A program made the translations under genes and the position numbers. Shown here one piece after another: positions 34,239 through 43,687 of a stretch of DNA of 64,000 bases. The stretch lies in NCBI RefSeq assembly GCF_000314975.1, contig NZ_BAEN01000037.1, positions 1-64,000 on the forward strand. Direction: 5' to 3'. The notes under the pieces are model-generated. The model was not told the DNA's origin, made no database searches, and saw only the letters and a list, made by a program, of their open reading frames with translations. This DNA comes from Aliiglaciecola lipolytica E3 (GTDB lineage: Bacteria; Pseudomonadota; Gammaproteobacteria; Enterobacterales; Alteromonadaceae). Positions within the stretch are counted from its first letter, which is position 1, and every line of letters starts with the position of its first letter.

Positions 34239-35726
34239 ATGCACAACCAATCACAAATTATCCGTGTTCATCCGAATGATAATGTTGGTGTGACTACACA
34301 AGAGTTATTGGCTGGATATAGTGATGGTGGAGTAGGGGTTACCTTATCAAATGATATTCCCGCTGGTCATAAAGTAGCGTTAACAAAAATAGCTTCTGGC
34401 GCATCAGTAATAAAATACGGGTTTCCTATTGGTTATGCTACTCAGGACATTAACACTGGTGAACATGTTCACAGTCACAATTTAAAAACTGCGTTAAAAG
34501 GTGGTGCAACATATCAATACTCTCCTGTTGCAGACTCATCCAACGTCATCAACCAATCTACTGATACCTTTATGGGATACCGCCGCGAGAATGGCAAAGT
34601 GGGGATTCGAAACGAATTGTGGATTATCAATACAGTAGGCTGCGTTAATCGGACTGCTGAACGAATAGCCAGTGAAGCTGAAAAACGTTTTGCCAACCGC
34701 TGTGAAGGTTTTAGAGCGTTTACCCATCCATTTGGTTGTTCACAGCTCGGTGATGATCTTAAAGATACGCGCTCAATATTAGCAGCTTTAGCATCTCACC
34801 CTAATGCTGGAGCTGTGTTAATCGTGGGTTTAGGTTGTGAAAATAACCAACTATTCGCGTTGCTTGAACAAGTTGAAAAACCGGTAAAGCGCGTGGCTTA
34901 TTTCAACTCGCAAGAAGTGGTTGATGAAATTGAAGAAGGCCTAAATCTAGTTACTGCTTTATTGGATGAGATGATAGATGACAAACGCGAGTCAATTCCG
35001 GCTAGTGAACTGATACTAGGTATGAAGTGTGGTGGGAGTGATGCCTTTAGCGGAATCACGGCTAATCCATTGGTAGGGCGAATGACTGATTTGCTTACCG
35101 CCATTGGTGGTAGTGTTATTTTAACCGAAACACCAGAGATGTTCGGTGCTGAACAAATGCTCATGAATCGCGCTAAAAACGAAGACGTATTTAAACAGAT
35201 CGGCAAATTAGTAAACGATTTTAAACAGTATTTTATTGATCATAATCAACCCATTTATGAAAACCCGTCGCCAGGTAATAAAGCCGGTGGGTTAACCACG
35301 TTGGAAGAAAAGTCATTGGGCGCTGTGCAAAAAGGTGGCCAGGCTCGGGTCAATGACGTGTTGGATTATGGTCAACCGATCCGAGAAAAAGGATTGTCAT
35401 TATTACAAGCTCCTGGCAACGATGCGGTCAGTTCGACGGCGTTAGCTGCCAGTGGTGCACATATTGTGTTATTTACAACTGGGCGCGGTACACCGCTCGG
35501 TTTCCCTGTCCCTACAGTCAAAATCTCATCCAATAGTCGATTAAAAGAGCAAAAACCACATTGGATAGATTTTAACGCAGGTCAAGTGTTGCAAGGCGTT
35601 GATATTGACGATTGTGCTACACAGTTGTACCAATTTTGTTTAAGTACTGCGTCAGGAGAGGCTACCTGTAACGAAAAGAATGGTAGTCACGAAATCGCTA
35701 TATGGAAGCGCGGTGTCACTTTATAA
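34239..35726 (+). CDS. uxaA: Altronate dehydratase
   Basis: A 495-residue enzyme, the same length as E. coli UxaA, with matching blocks throughout: the SAF-like N domain (GHKVALTKIASGASVIKYGFPIGYA), RRENGKVGIRNELWIINTVGCVN, FGCSQLGDD, GLGCENNQ, KCGGSDAFSGITANP, ETPEMFGAEQ and YENPSPGNKAGGLTTLEEKSLG. It dehydrates D-altronate to 2-keto-3-deoxygluconate using iron; the conserved Cys residues are present. First gene of the uxaA-uxaC-reductase-kdgK operon under operator 2. Confidence 0.97.
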   Translation: MHNQSQIIRVHPNDNVGVTTQELLAGYSDGGVGVTLSNDIPAGHKVALTKIASGASVIKYGFPIGYATQDINTGEHVHSHNLKTALKGGATYQYSPVADSSNVINQSTDTFMGYRRENGKVGIRNELWIINTVGCVNRTAERIASEAEKRFANRCEGFRAFTHPFGCSQLGDDLKDTRSILAALASHPNAGAVLIVGLGCENNQLFALLEQVEKPVKRVAYFNSQEVVDEIEEGLNLVTALLDEMIDDKRESIPASELILGMKCGGSDAFSGITANPLVGRMTDLLTAIGGSVILTETPEMFGAEQMLMNRAKNEDVFKQIGKLVNDFKQYFIDHNQPIYENPSPGNKAGGLTTLEEKSLGAVQKGGQARVNDVLDYGQPIREKGLSLLQAPGNDAVSSTALAASGAHIVLFTTGRGTPLGFPVPTVKISSNSRLKEQKPHWIDFNAGQVLQGVDIDDCATQLYQFCLSTASGEATCNEKNGSHEIAIWKRGVTL

Positions 35727-35738
35727 GAAGAGATTGAT

Positions 35739-37160
35739 ATGAAACCAATACATTTGCATGACGATAGGTTATTCCCAGTAGACGAAAAAACACGAGGCAT
35801 CGCACGAGCTTTGTATCAATCGGTACGTAATTTACCCATTATCAGTCCCCATGGTCATACTGATCCTCGCTGGTTTGCGTACGATAATAATTTTGGCAAT
35901 GCCACTGAATTATTGATTATTCCTGACCATTACGTATTTAGAATGCTATATAGCCAGGGGATTTCGCTCGAATCTCTGGGTATTCCACGATGGGATGGCG
36001 GGAGTACTGAATCTGATCCGGAAAAAATATGGCGAATTTTTGCAGATAATTATCATTTGTTCGCAGCTACACCTTCCCGTTTATGGCTGGATACGGTTTT
36101 TAAGCAAGTATTTGGTTTAAGCGACATGTTATGTGCTGACAATGCTATGGCCTACTACAAACATATAACTAGTGAATTAGCCAAGCCAACTTATAAACCT
36201 AGAGCTTTAATGAACAGGTTTAATATCGAGCTAATTGCAACAACTGAAGGGGCATTAGATCCATTAACTCATCACGCTGAGATTCAGGGAACAGAATGGG
36301 AAAAGCGAGTTATTACTACGTTTCGTCCTGATGATGTAATCGATGCTTCCAGAGAAGATTTTAAACAAAATGTCGTAAAATTAGGGGAGTTAACCCAGCA
36401 AGACACGCAAAGCTGGCAAGGATATCTTACTGCGTTACGCCAACGTCGTGAAGTCTTTCGGCGTCATGGAGCTACTGCTACAGATCATGGTCATCCAACC
36501 GCGGCAACCGCAAATCTAACCGTTTCTGAGTGCGAAAAACTATTTGATAAATGTATAAGTGGTCAAAGTACTGAGCAAGAGCAAGAATTATTCAGAGCGC
36601 AAATGTTAACGGAAATGGCAGGCATGAGTATTGAAGACGGAATGGTCATGCAAATTCATCCTGGTTCATTTCGAAACCACAATGCTTCACTTTTTAATAA
36701 ATTTGGACGTGACAAGGGAGCTGATATTCCTCAACAAACTGATTACGTAAACGCTTTGAAGCCACTCTTGGACAAGTATGGTAGCGATCCTAAATTGAAT
36801 ATTATTTTATTTACCTTAGATGAAACCGTATACGCCCGTGAACTTGCTCCATTGGCTGGTCATTATCCTTCGTTAAAACTAGGCCCGGCTTGGTGGTTCC
36901 ACGACAGTCCAGAAGGTATGTTACGTTTTCGACATCAAGTCACTGAGACTGCTGGTTTTTTCAATACAGTTGGCTTTAATGATGACACTCGAGCATTTTT
37001 GTCAATTCCTGCCAGACATGATGTGGCGCGCAGAATCGATTGTCGTTATTTAGCTTCTCTCGTCTGTGAACATCGATTAAGTGAAAATGAGGCAACTGAT
37101 CTAGCTCAAGATTTAACTTATAACTTGGCTAAAAAAGCCTATAAATTAGAAGGTTATTAG
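35739..37160 (+). CDS. uxaC: Glucuronate/galacturonate isomerase
   Basis: A 473-residue amidohydrolase-fold isomerase with the UxaC opening ISPHGHTDPRWFAYD, LIIPDHYVFRMLYSQG, TTEGALDPL, MQIHPGSFRNHN and PAWWFHDSPEGMLRFR. It converts D-galacturonate to D-tagaturonate. It begins 12 bases after uxaA and is followed after one base by the reductase gene. Confidence 0.97.
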   Translation: MKPIHLHDDRLFPVDEKTRGIARALYQSVRNLPIISPHGHTDPRWFAYDNNFGNATELLIIPDHYVFRMLYSQGISLESLGIPRWDGGSTESDPEKIWRIFADNYHLFAATPSRLWLDTVFKQVFGLSDMLCADNAMAYYKHITSELAKPTYKPRALMNRFNIELIATTEGALDPLTHHAEIQGTEWEKRVITTFRPDDVIDASREDFKQNVVKLGELTQQDTQSWQGYLTALRQRREVFRRHGATATDHGHPTAATANLTVSECEKLFDKCISGQSTEQEQELFRAQMLTEMAGMSIEDGMVMQIHPGSFRNHNASLFNKFGRDKGADIPQQTDYVNALKPLLDKYGSDPKLNIILFTLDETVYARELAPLAGHYPSLKLGPAWWFHDSPEGMLRFRHQVTETAGFFNTVGFNDDTRAFLSIPARHDVARRIDCRYLASLVCEHRLSENEATDLAQDLTYNLAKKAYKLEGY

Positions 37161-37161
37161 A

Positions 37162-38637
37162 ATGTCAGGACTAAACCGACATACGCTAAGTGAGTTGCCC
37201 CGAGATGTGCTTAAACCGCAATACGATTTAAACAGCACGCAGCGAGGTATTGTACATTTAGGTCCTGGTGCTTTTCATCGAGCTCATCAAGCGGTATACA
37301 CAGATTTAGCCATGTCAGCTGAAGGTGGAAACTGGAAAATTGACGGGGTATCGTTACGCAGTAAAGACCTTCGCGATAATATTAAAGCTCAAGATAATTT
37401 GTATTCTTTAATGGTGCTTGATGATTCACCTTACGTGCAAGTTATTGGGGCATTCAATCAAATTTTTGTACTAGGTGAACAACGTCATCAAGTTATGGAA
37501 GCATTAACTGATGCCTCTACCCATATCATTTCGCTTACCGTGACAGAAAAAGGTTATTGTCTGAATAATAAAGGAGAATTAGATTGGCAAAATCCTGATA
37601 TCAAACATGACTTAGCCCATCGTGACATACCTAAATCATCTATTGGACTTTTAGTCGCAGCGCTGGAAGCGCGATTTATTCAAAATAAAGCAGAGTTAAC
37701 CATTATTAGCTGTGATAATTTATCAGACAATGGTGATAAGTTAGCAAATGCAGTAATAACATTCGCAAACGAAATTTCACAAAACCTTGCTAATTGGATA
37801 AAGGAAAATATCTGCTTTCCTAATACTATGGTAGATAGTATTACCCCAGCAACTGATGATGCGCTTAAAGAACAAACTAAGTTGAAAATAAGCGTCAATG
37901 ATGCCTGGCCCATTCAGCGAGAATCCTTTACTCAGTGGGTTGTCGAAGATAAATTTAGTGGCCCTCGGCCAGCATGGGACAAAGTTGGTGTAACCTTTAC
38001 TGATGATGTGCACATTTACGAAAAAGCCAAGCTCCGTATTTTAAATGGTACTCATTCAACACTGGCATATATCGGTAGTTTAGTCGATTTGGAAACCGTT
38101 TATGAGGCGATCAGTATTAGTGAGTTTGAGCAATTCATCCGACAATTATTGAGTCAGGAGATTTTACCTTCAATTGATAATGCAACTGGAATGGATTTAG
38201 ATGAATATGCAAATGACATCATAAAACGATATCACAATAAGCATATCCGCCACTTTTTAACGCAAATTGCTTGGGATGGCTCGCAGAAAATTCCATTTCG
38301 CATTTTGAATACCATAAGAGATAACATTAAGGCAGAACGGAGCATTGTTTTACTGTGTGTACCGATAGCAGCTTGGTGTTTATTCTTAGCTAAACGCACA
38401 AAAGAAGAACATGAAATCGTTGATCCGTTAGCCGAAGTGTTAACTGGGTTAGTGAAGAAAAATGTAGATTCACCGCTTAATTTAGTCGATGACATATTAG
38501 ATTTAACTGCTGTATTCGCCGATCTATCTGCTAATCAAAAATTTAGAAATACGATAAAGCAACACGTCGTCACTTTGAATATGGTAAATAAATCAAATTT
38601 GGCAGGTTGTTTAACACAGCTCAAAGATGGTTTATAA
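37162..38637 (+). CDS. UxuB-type mannitol dehydrogenase family uronate reductase
   Basis: A 491-residue NAD-dependent reductase. Rossmann segment GIVHLGPGAFHRAHQAVYTD, then SLTVTEKGYCLNN, NTMVDSITPATDD, WVVEDKF, and the catalytic K-x-R-x-L-N-G-x-H-S block (KLRILNGTHSTLAYIG). By eye it is closer to E. coli UxuB (fructuronate reductase, 486 residues) than to UxaB. However, it lies in an uxaA-uxaC operon with no mannonate dehydratase in the window, so the reaction needed here is tagaturonate to altronate. I leave the symbol empty for that reason. Confidence 0.9.
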   Translation: MSGLNRHTLSELPRDVLKPQYDLNSTQRGIVHLGPGAFHRAHQAVYTDLAMSAEGGNWKIDGVSLRSKDLRDNIKAQDNLYSLMVLDDSPYVQVIGAFNQIFVLGEQRHQVMEALTDASTHIISLTVTEKGYCLNNKGELDWQNPDIKHDLAHRDIPKSSIGLLVAALEARFIQNKAELTIISCDNLSDNGDKLANAVITFANEISQNLANWIKENICFPNTMVDSITPATDDALKEQTKLKISVNDAWPIQRESFTQWVVEDKFSGPRPAWDKVGVTFTDDVHIYEKAKLRILNGTHSTLAYIGSLVDLETVYEAISISEFEQFIRQLLSQEILPSIDNATGMDLDEYANDIIKRYHNKHIRHFLTQIAWDGSQKIPFRILNTIRDNIKAERSIVLLCVPIAAWCLFLAKRTKEEHEIVDPLAEVLTGLVKKNVDSPLNLVDDILDLTAVFADLSANQKFRNTIKQHVVTLNMVNKSNLAGCLTQLKDGL

Positions 38638-38724
38638 ACATTGAAATAGACTTCACTCAATTGTTTTTAGGTTAATAAATCGAATATGCGTTTAAATGAT
38701 CTTAACGGTAAATAGTAATTGCGA

Positions 38725-39663
38725 ATGAACGGTGAGAAGCACTCGCGTATAGTGTTATTCGGCGAGTGCATGGTTGAGTTAGCTACACAGTCAGCAATAA
38801 CCCTAGAGAGAAGCTTTGCTGGCGATACTTATAACACCGCAGTATATTTAAAGCGATGTTCACCAATGCTGTCTGTAAGCTATTTTACTGCGATTGGTGA
38901 TGATTTTTTAAGTAATGAATTATTATTTAAGATGGGAGACGAGCAAATTAACACGGATTACGTGTTTCGATGTAATCAGCATAATTTAGGTTTATACCTT
39001 GTTAAGAGGGATCAATATGGTGAGCGAACGTTCGCTTATTGGCGAGATAATTCCGCGGCAACCCAAACGTTCAACGCTTATAAAGGCCAATCCATTCACG
39101 CAAACTACTTTTATTTTAGTGGCATATCGTTAGGAATTTTAGACGACGAACAACGTCAAAAACTATTTAAACTTCTTGAACAACTGAAGTGTAGTGGCAC
39201 ATCAATCGTGTTTGACCCAAATTATCGTCAAAAATTATGGCAGGATAGGGCGCAAGCTCAGTTTTGGACAGACAAAAGTTATGCCATATCAGATATCGTT
39301 TTCCCCGGAAGCGAAGATCATTTAGCACTGTACGATCATGTTGATACCGAGCAGATTCTATCTCATCTATCTACATTTGATATCCGCGAAATAGTGATTA
39401 AAAATGGCGCGAATGGTGTAAATATATTTTATGCTAATGAACGGTTTATAGTGCCTACTGTGCGAGTTAACAATATTGTCGATACAACTGCTGCAGGCGA
39501 TGCTTTTAATGCTGGCTACTTAGCATGCAGAATTAATGGTGGCTCAATTATTGTTGCCACCAACTATGCAGCCAAGGTTGCAGCAGTTGTAATCGGTTGC
39601 CCTGGGGCAATTATTGATTCCTCTCAATTCAAACAGCTTGTTCATGCTTATAATGGAAATTGA
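38725..39663 (+). CDS. kdgK: 2-keto-3-deoxygluconate kinase
   Basis: A 312-residue PfkB-family sugar kinase (E. coli KdgK 309). It shows the opening GECMVELA, substrate region SFAGDTYNTAVYLKR, and the catalytic anion-hole motif DTTAAGDAFNAGYLA with the catalytic Asp. It phosphorylates KDG to KDPG. Start ATG at 38725; a TTG six bases upstream is possible. It is 87 bases after the reductase gene and probably in the same operon. The KDPG aldolase needed next is outside the window. Confidence 0.93.
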   Translation: MNGEKHSRIVLFGECMVELATQSAITLERSFAGDTYNTAVYLKRCSPMLSVSYFTAIGDDFLSNELLFKMGDEQINTDYVFRCNQHNLGLYLVKRDQYGERTFAYWRDNSAATQTFNAYKGQSIHANYFYFSGISLGILDDEQRQKLFKLLEQLKCSGTSIVFDPNYRQKLWQDRAQAQFWTDKSYAISDIVFPGSEDHLALYDHVDTEQILSHLSTFDIREIVIKNGANGVNIFYANERFIVPTVRVNNIVDTTAAGDAFNAGYLACRINGGSIIVATNYAAKVAAVVIGCPGAIIDSSQFKQLVHAYNGN

Positions 39664-39696
39664 CGTTCCAATTGCTGTCATTTAATTCAATAGGTT

Positions 39697-40452
39697 CTAA
39701 AGCGTTTCTCGATACACATAATTAAATAAAGGGTGTTTTTTTGATTTCAGTTCTAGCACAAAAAGTTGGGCGATTTTCGATGCACCAATAACGTTTAAGT
39801 GGGTATTGTCGATTTTCCCGTCAGGATAGCGAGTGTACAGTCCTGCGGGCACTTGTATAAAGTACTGTTGGCTTTGCTGTTCACCAATTTTTGCTAGAAA
39901 CTGACAGCTAATTTGGTTTAAGTCGAAAAACACAATATCTTCTTCTAGTGCGACTTTCTTTGCGGCTTGCGCATAATCAATAAGCTTACGTTCGAGTTCG
40001 CCATTTTCGTTGAAATGCCGACGACAAATTGAGCTTGCAATCAAAGGTATTGCTCCTTTGCTTTTTACGTCTTGTATATATCTGTGTAAAAAAGCAGGGT
40101 AATCTTCTTCTACAGATGCATACCTTTTTGGATCTTCCACTTTTTGATCGTTATGACCAAACTGTATTAAAACATAGTCATCTATGTGTAACTCTGATAA
40201 AACCACACTCCAGCGGCCTTCATCGATAAATCTCCTTGTACTCCTACCATTTGCCGCATGATTTTTTATTGATAATTTGCGGTTAAAAAACTGCGGTAAT
40301 AACTGACCCCAGCCTCGCTCAGGAAACGCTGAATTTGGTTTGTTTGACATAGTTGAATCGCCTACCAAATGCAAAGTAAGCTGATTATTTGGCAGACTAA
40401 AAGCGGTATTGCTTAATCCCCAACATACAAATATAACTATTAATTTTCTCAT
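39697..40452 (-). CDS. Rhamnogalacturonan acetylesterase (CE12, SGNH fold)
   Basis: A 251-residue secreted esterase with signal peptide to about Ser19. SGNH blocks are GDSTM (Ser nucleophile), GWGQLLP, NHAANGRSTRRFI (block II-III), FGHND (block III) and DNTHLN (Asp and His of the triad). The pattern matches RhgT/YesT-type CE12 enzymes that remove acetyl groups from rhamnogalacturonan or pectin. It is divergent from a TonB receptor gene, and operator 3 lies between them, adjacent to a minus-strand TATAAT at 40623-40628. Confidence 0.9.
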   Translation of the reverse strand: MRKLIVIFVCWGLSNTAFSLPNNQLTLHLVGDSTMSNKPNSAFPERGWGQLLPQFFNRKLSIKNHAANGRSTRRFIDEGRWSVVLSELHIDDYVLIQFGHNDQKVEDPKRYASVEEDYPAFLHRYIQDVKSKGAIPLIASSICRRHFNENGELERKLIDYAQAAKKVALEEDIVFFDLNQISCQFLAKIGEQQSQQYFIQVPAGLYTRYPDGKIDNTHLNVIGASKIAQLFVLELKSKKHPLFNYVYRETL

Positions 40453-40609
40453 AGAAATGGTCCATATCTTTTTGTTTTTAAAGTGTAATTTAAATACTGA
40501 TTAATAGGACTGCGATTACAAAACATATTAATCTGTAATAATTTTGTTAAAAGAAAAGTTAATTAGTTGTTGACAACATGTGATCCAAAAACTAGTCTTA
40601 TAACAAGTG

Positions 40610-40623
40610 TGCCACCGGTGGCA
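40610..40623. promoter_or_regulatory. LacI-type operator 3, between CE12 and TonB receptor genes
   Basis: Perfect TGCCACCGGTGGCA. On the plus strand it follows a TTGACA (40570-40575), 17 bases, TAGTCT (40593-40598), so it covers the likely start site. On the minus strand it abuts TATAAT at 40628-40623. It can act on both genes. Confidence 0.85.
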
Positions 40624-40747
40624 TTATAGCGTGCTAAAAATAAAAGCGGGTTCTTTTTTCGTTTTATTCAACGAAAGATGAATGAAAAATAAGCTAGTTC
40701 TCTACATACAACAACTTAGAAATTTAATTTTTACTTGGGACAACACT

Positions 40748-43453
40748 ATGGAAACGAAAATGTTTAAAGTTAATAAACTGTTAGGTTCATTACTATTAGC
40801 TGGTGGATTGTGTAGCAGTTTTACTGCTTTAGCTCAACAAAGTGGGCAGAGCAACGAAGCCGATAAAGATGTCGAAGTCATTGAAGTAAAAGGGTTTCGT
40901 GGTTCTCTAAATAGAGCCTTGTTTGACAAACGTTATTCTACCAACGCTAAAGAAACTATTTTAGCTGAAGATATAGGTAAGTTCCCAGATTTAAATATTG
41001 CAGAGTCATTGCAGCGAATTCCTGGTGTTGCTATTTCAAGAGAAGGGGGGGAAGGTAGACAAATAACCTTGCGTGGTTTAGGACCATCTTTTACTCGAAC
41101 TACGTTAAATGGCATGGAAGTGCCAGCAAGTACCGACGGTACGGACTCAGGAGGTGGTGTTAATGGCGGACGTGCTTTCGACTTTAATGTATTTGCTTCT
41201 GAATTGTTTAATCGTGTAGATATTCAAAAAACGTCTACGGCTTCTATGGAAGAAGGCGGTATTGCTGGAACCGTAGATTTATATTCTGCAAAACCGATGG
41301 ACAACCCCGGGTTCCATGTGGCTGCATCTGGACAACTCGGCTATAACGATGTAACAGAAAAATCTGACCCTCGTCTTGCGCTAATGATTAGCAATACCTT
41401 CGCGGATGATACCCTTGGCGTTTTGTTGTCTGTAGCTAGTTCAAAGCGAACTGTGCGCCAAGAGGGGTTCGGAACAGTTCGTTGGACGACTCCCGTGTTA
41501 GACGGTGGTGGTCTTTTTGCTGATACGTCTGATACCGTCGTCACTGGTTCAGCTAATGGTAGCTGTCAGGATGATAACGTAGACGTGAATCCAATTAACT
41601 GTTTGTGGACTCCACGTCTTCCTCGTCCAGATTTTTTTGGGAATGAGCAAGATCGCTTGGGAGTTACTGGATCATTTCAATATGCACCAAATGAAGATGT
41701 GCTAATTACGTTGGACACACTGCACTCTACCTTAGATAACGAACGTACGATGTATAATTTTTTCGAAATGTTTCGTAGTACATTTGACGAACTTACTCCT
41801 ACCGCAATTACAGTGCACCCAAATGGAAAGCAAGTACTGGCAGGAACCTACGATGGAATTAAATCAAGAATAGAAAGTCGTCAGCAAATTTCCACCACTG
41901 ATTTCAGTCAATATGTATTGTCAGGCGCTTTTAATCTAAATGATTCGACTAAAATCAATGCGATGTTTGGAACTGCAGAGTCTGATGCGCGTTCTGAGCA
42001 ATACCGTTACAATATGACTAATAATACTGCCCATACTTTTAGTTTCGATTTTTCTAATAATGCAAACTCGCCTGCGTTAGATTATGGTTACGATATAAAT
42101 GACGAAAGTATGTACGATTTAAGCGACGGCCGCCTTCGTGCAACTGATGTGGGAAGAAATAACGATACAGCTAAACTAGATTTAATTTACGATGGAGAAA
42201 CTCTAAAGTTTAAAACTGGACTTGCTTACAATGATCGTAGCGTTGAATACAGTGAAGAACAAATAAATGGTTTCCCAGATCAAGCTTCCGCAGTTGGCTT
42301 TACAGAATTACTACCTTACGACGACTTTGGCAGTGGTTTCGACGGTGAGTTACCACGTTTTATTGTTGCTGATTTTAGCGCAATAAATTCACAACTTTTA
42401 GATAAAACCTGGACGCCTCGTAGTGCTCAAAGCTGGAAAGTCCAAGAAGAAACTTTAGCTGCGTATCTAGAGTTAAATTCCTCTCATGAAATTGGTGATA
42501 TGGAATTAAATACCAATTTTGGTATGCGATACGTAGAAACAGAAACTACCTCTAGCGGGTTTATTCAAGCTGATACCGTTAGTATTACAAACGATTATAA
42601 AAATTTCTTACCTGCAATGAACTTAGCTTTGACAGCAACTGATGAAATCGTTGTTCGGTTAGGAATGTCAAAAACGATGACTCGTCCGAGTTTAAGTTCA
42701 CTCAATCCTGGTAATCCGTCATTCTCATATATCAATGGTACGGTAAGTGCGGGTAACCCATTTTTGGACCCTTTTACCTCCAACAACGTAGATTTGGGGC
42801 TTGAATGGTATTTCGCTGAAGAATCATTGTTAGCGGCAAATATTTTCTATAAGGATATTGAGACTTTTATTACCAGCTCAAGTGAGGAAAGGTTAGTGGA
42901 TCCAGCTTATTTACCGTTTATAGATGCTGATCCACAATATGACCCTCAAATTGCCTTAGACCCTAGAACCGTTCCCTATATTCACAACGTGCCTGTAAAT
43001 GGGGAAGGTACAACGGTAAATGGCCTTGAGTTAATTTATCAACAACCATTGAATTTCCTACCTGCACCATTTGACGGTCTAGGTATCGTTGCTAACTATA
43101 CCCGAGTGTCATCTGGTGAAATAACTGGGTTATCGGAAAATTCCTATAATGCAACCTTGTATTACGAGCGTGATGACTATGGAGTAAGAGTTTCAATGAA
43201 TAAGCGCGATGACTATATTACTGACTACAGTGGCAGTAATGGCAACGCCCAACACGCAACAACTGGCCCTCAACACGTCGATATGTCGGCTTTTTACAAT
43301 GTAAATGAAAATCTTACGGTTACATTTGAAGCGATTAATCTCACCGATGAATATGAGCGCTTATATACTACAGGTGATGGTACCTTGAATTTAATGCGAG
43401 AATACAATCACACTGGTAGACAGTTCTTCTTTGGCGTACGTTACGTACAATAA
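40748..43453 (+). CDS. TonB-dependent receptor 1, pectin oligosaccharide uptake (predicted)
   Basis: A 901-residue outer-membrane receptor. The ATG at 40748 has GGGA eight bases upstream and opens a signal peptide ending near ALAQQ; an ATG at 40682 would add 22 residues before it. A TonB-box-like segment (VEVIEVKG) precedes the plug (KETILAEDIGKFPDLNIAESLQRIPGVAISREGGEGRQITLRGLGPSFTRTTLNGM, about residues 45-150). The rest is a 22-strand barrel ending in the aromatic FFFGVRYVQ. This is the Xanthomonas/Caulobacter-type receptor subfamily used for plant polysaccharide fragments. The neighbours point to oligogalacturonides or rhamnogalacturonan fragments. Confidence 0.93.
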   Translation: METKMFKVNKLLGSLLLAGGLCSSFTALAQQSGQSNEADKDVEVIEVKGFRGSLNRALFDKRYSTNAKETILAEDIGKFPDLNIAESLQRIPGVAISREGGEGRQITLRGLGPSFTRTTLNGMEVPASTDGTDSGGGVNGGRAFDFNVFASELFNRVDIQKTSTASMEEGGIAGTVDLYSAKPMDNPGFHVAASGQLGYNDVTEKSDPRLALMISNTFADDTLGVLLSVASSKRTVRQEGFGTVRWTTPVLDGGGLFADTSDTVVTGSANGSCQDDNVDVNPINCLWTPRLPRPDFFGNEQDRLGVTGSFQYAPNEDVLITLDTLHSTLDNERTMYNFFEMFRSTFDELTPTAITVHPNGKQVLAGTYDGIKSRIESRQQISTTDFSQYVLSGAFNLNDSTKINAMFGTAESDARSEQYRYNMTNNTAHTFSFDFSNNANSPALDYGYDINDESMYDLSDGRLRATDVGRNNDTAKLDLIYDGETLKFKTGLAYNDRSVEYSEEQINGFPDQASAVGFTELLPYDDFGSGFDGELPRFIVADFSAINSQLLDKTWTPRSAQSWKVQEETLAAYLELNSSHEIGDMELNTNFGMRYVETETTSSGFIQADTVSITNDYKNFLPAMNLALTATDEIVVRLGMSKTMTRPSLSSLNPGNPSFSYINGTVSAGNPFLDPFTSNNVDLGLEWYFAEESLLAANIFYKDIETFITSSSEERLVDPAYLPFIDADPQYDPQIALDPRTVPYIHNVPVNGEGTTVNGLELIYQQPLNFLPAPFDGLGIVANYTRVSSGEITGLSENSYNATLYYERDDYGVRVSMNKRDDYITDYSGSNGNAQHATTGPQHVDMSAFYNVNENLTVTFEAINLTDEYERLYTTGDGTLNLMREYNHTGRQFFFGVRYVQ

Positions 43454-43479
43454 TGCTTTAGTGTAATTGGTATAAATTG

Positions 43480-43506
43480 ACCGCCTTTTATTAGGCGGTT
43501 TTTTTA
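43480..43506 (+). terminator. Rho-independent terminator after TonB receptor 1
   Basis: Stem ACCGCCT / AGGCGGT with a six-base loop, followed by eight T residues, 27 bases past the stop. Confidence 0.92.
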
Positions 43507-43639
43507 ACTTACATTTATCACTGATTTATTAGGTTTATATTTATAAAATCAAATGTTCAAAAATGGTATTCCGTGAATTTAATAAAGCGGCTTTATCTTG
43601 ACAATGTAAAGTGCTTTAGAGAATATGTTTAGAGTTATG

Positions 43640-43653
43640 TGCTACCGGTGGCA
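43640..43653. promoter_or_regulatory. LacI-type operator 4, upstream of GH105 operon
   Basis: TGCTACCGGTGGCA, one base different from the perfect palindrome. It lies just downstream of a promoter with TTGACA at 43598-43603 and a weak -10 about 43621-43626, and 35 bases before the GH105 start codon at 43688. It supports that start over an ATG at 43625. Confidence 0.8.
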
Positions 43654-43687
43654 TGATGTGTTAATAATGTTAGATATGGGGTTATAC

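Noticed and set aside
40682-40747. Upstream ATG for TonB receptor 1
   Set aside because: It would place 22 extra residues before the signal peptide; the ATG at 40748 has a better ribosome-binding site.
43625-43687. Upstream ATG extending the GH105 protein by 21 residues
   Set aside because: The extension covers the LacI operator, and the lipoprotein signal starts only at 43688, where a GGGG ribosome-binding site is present.
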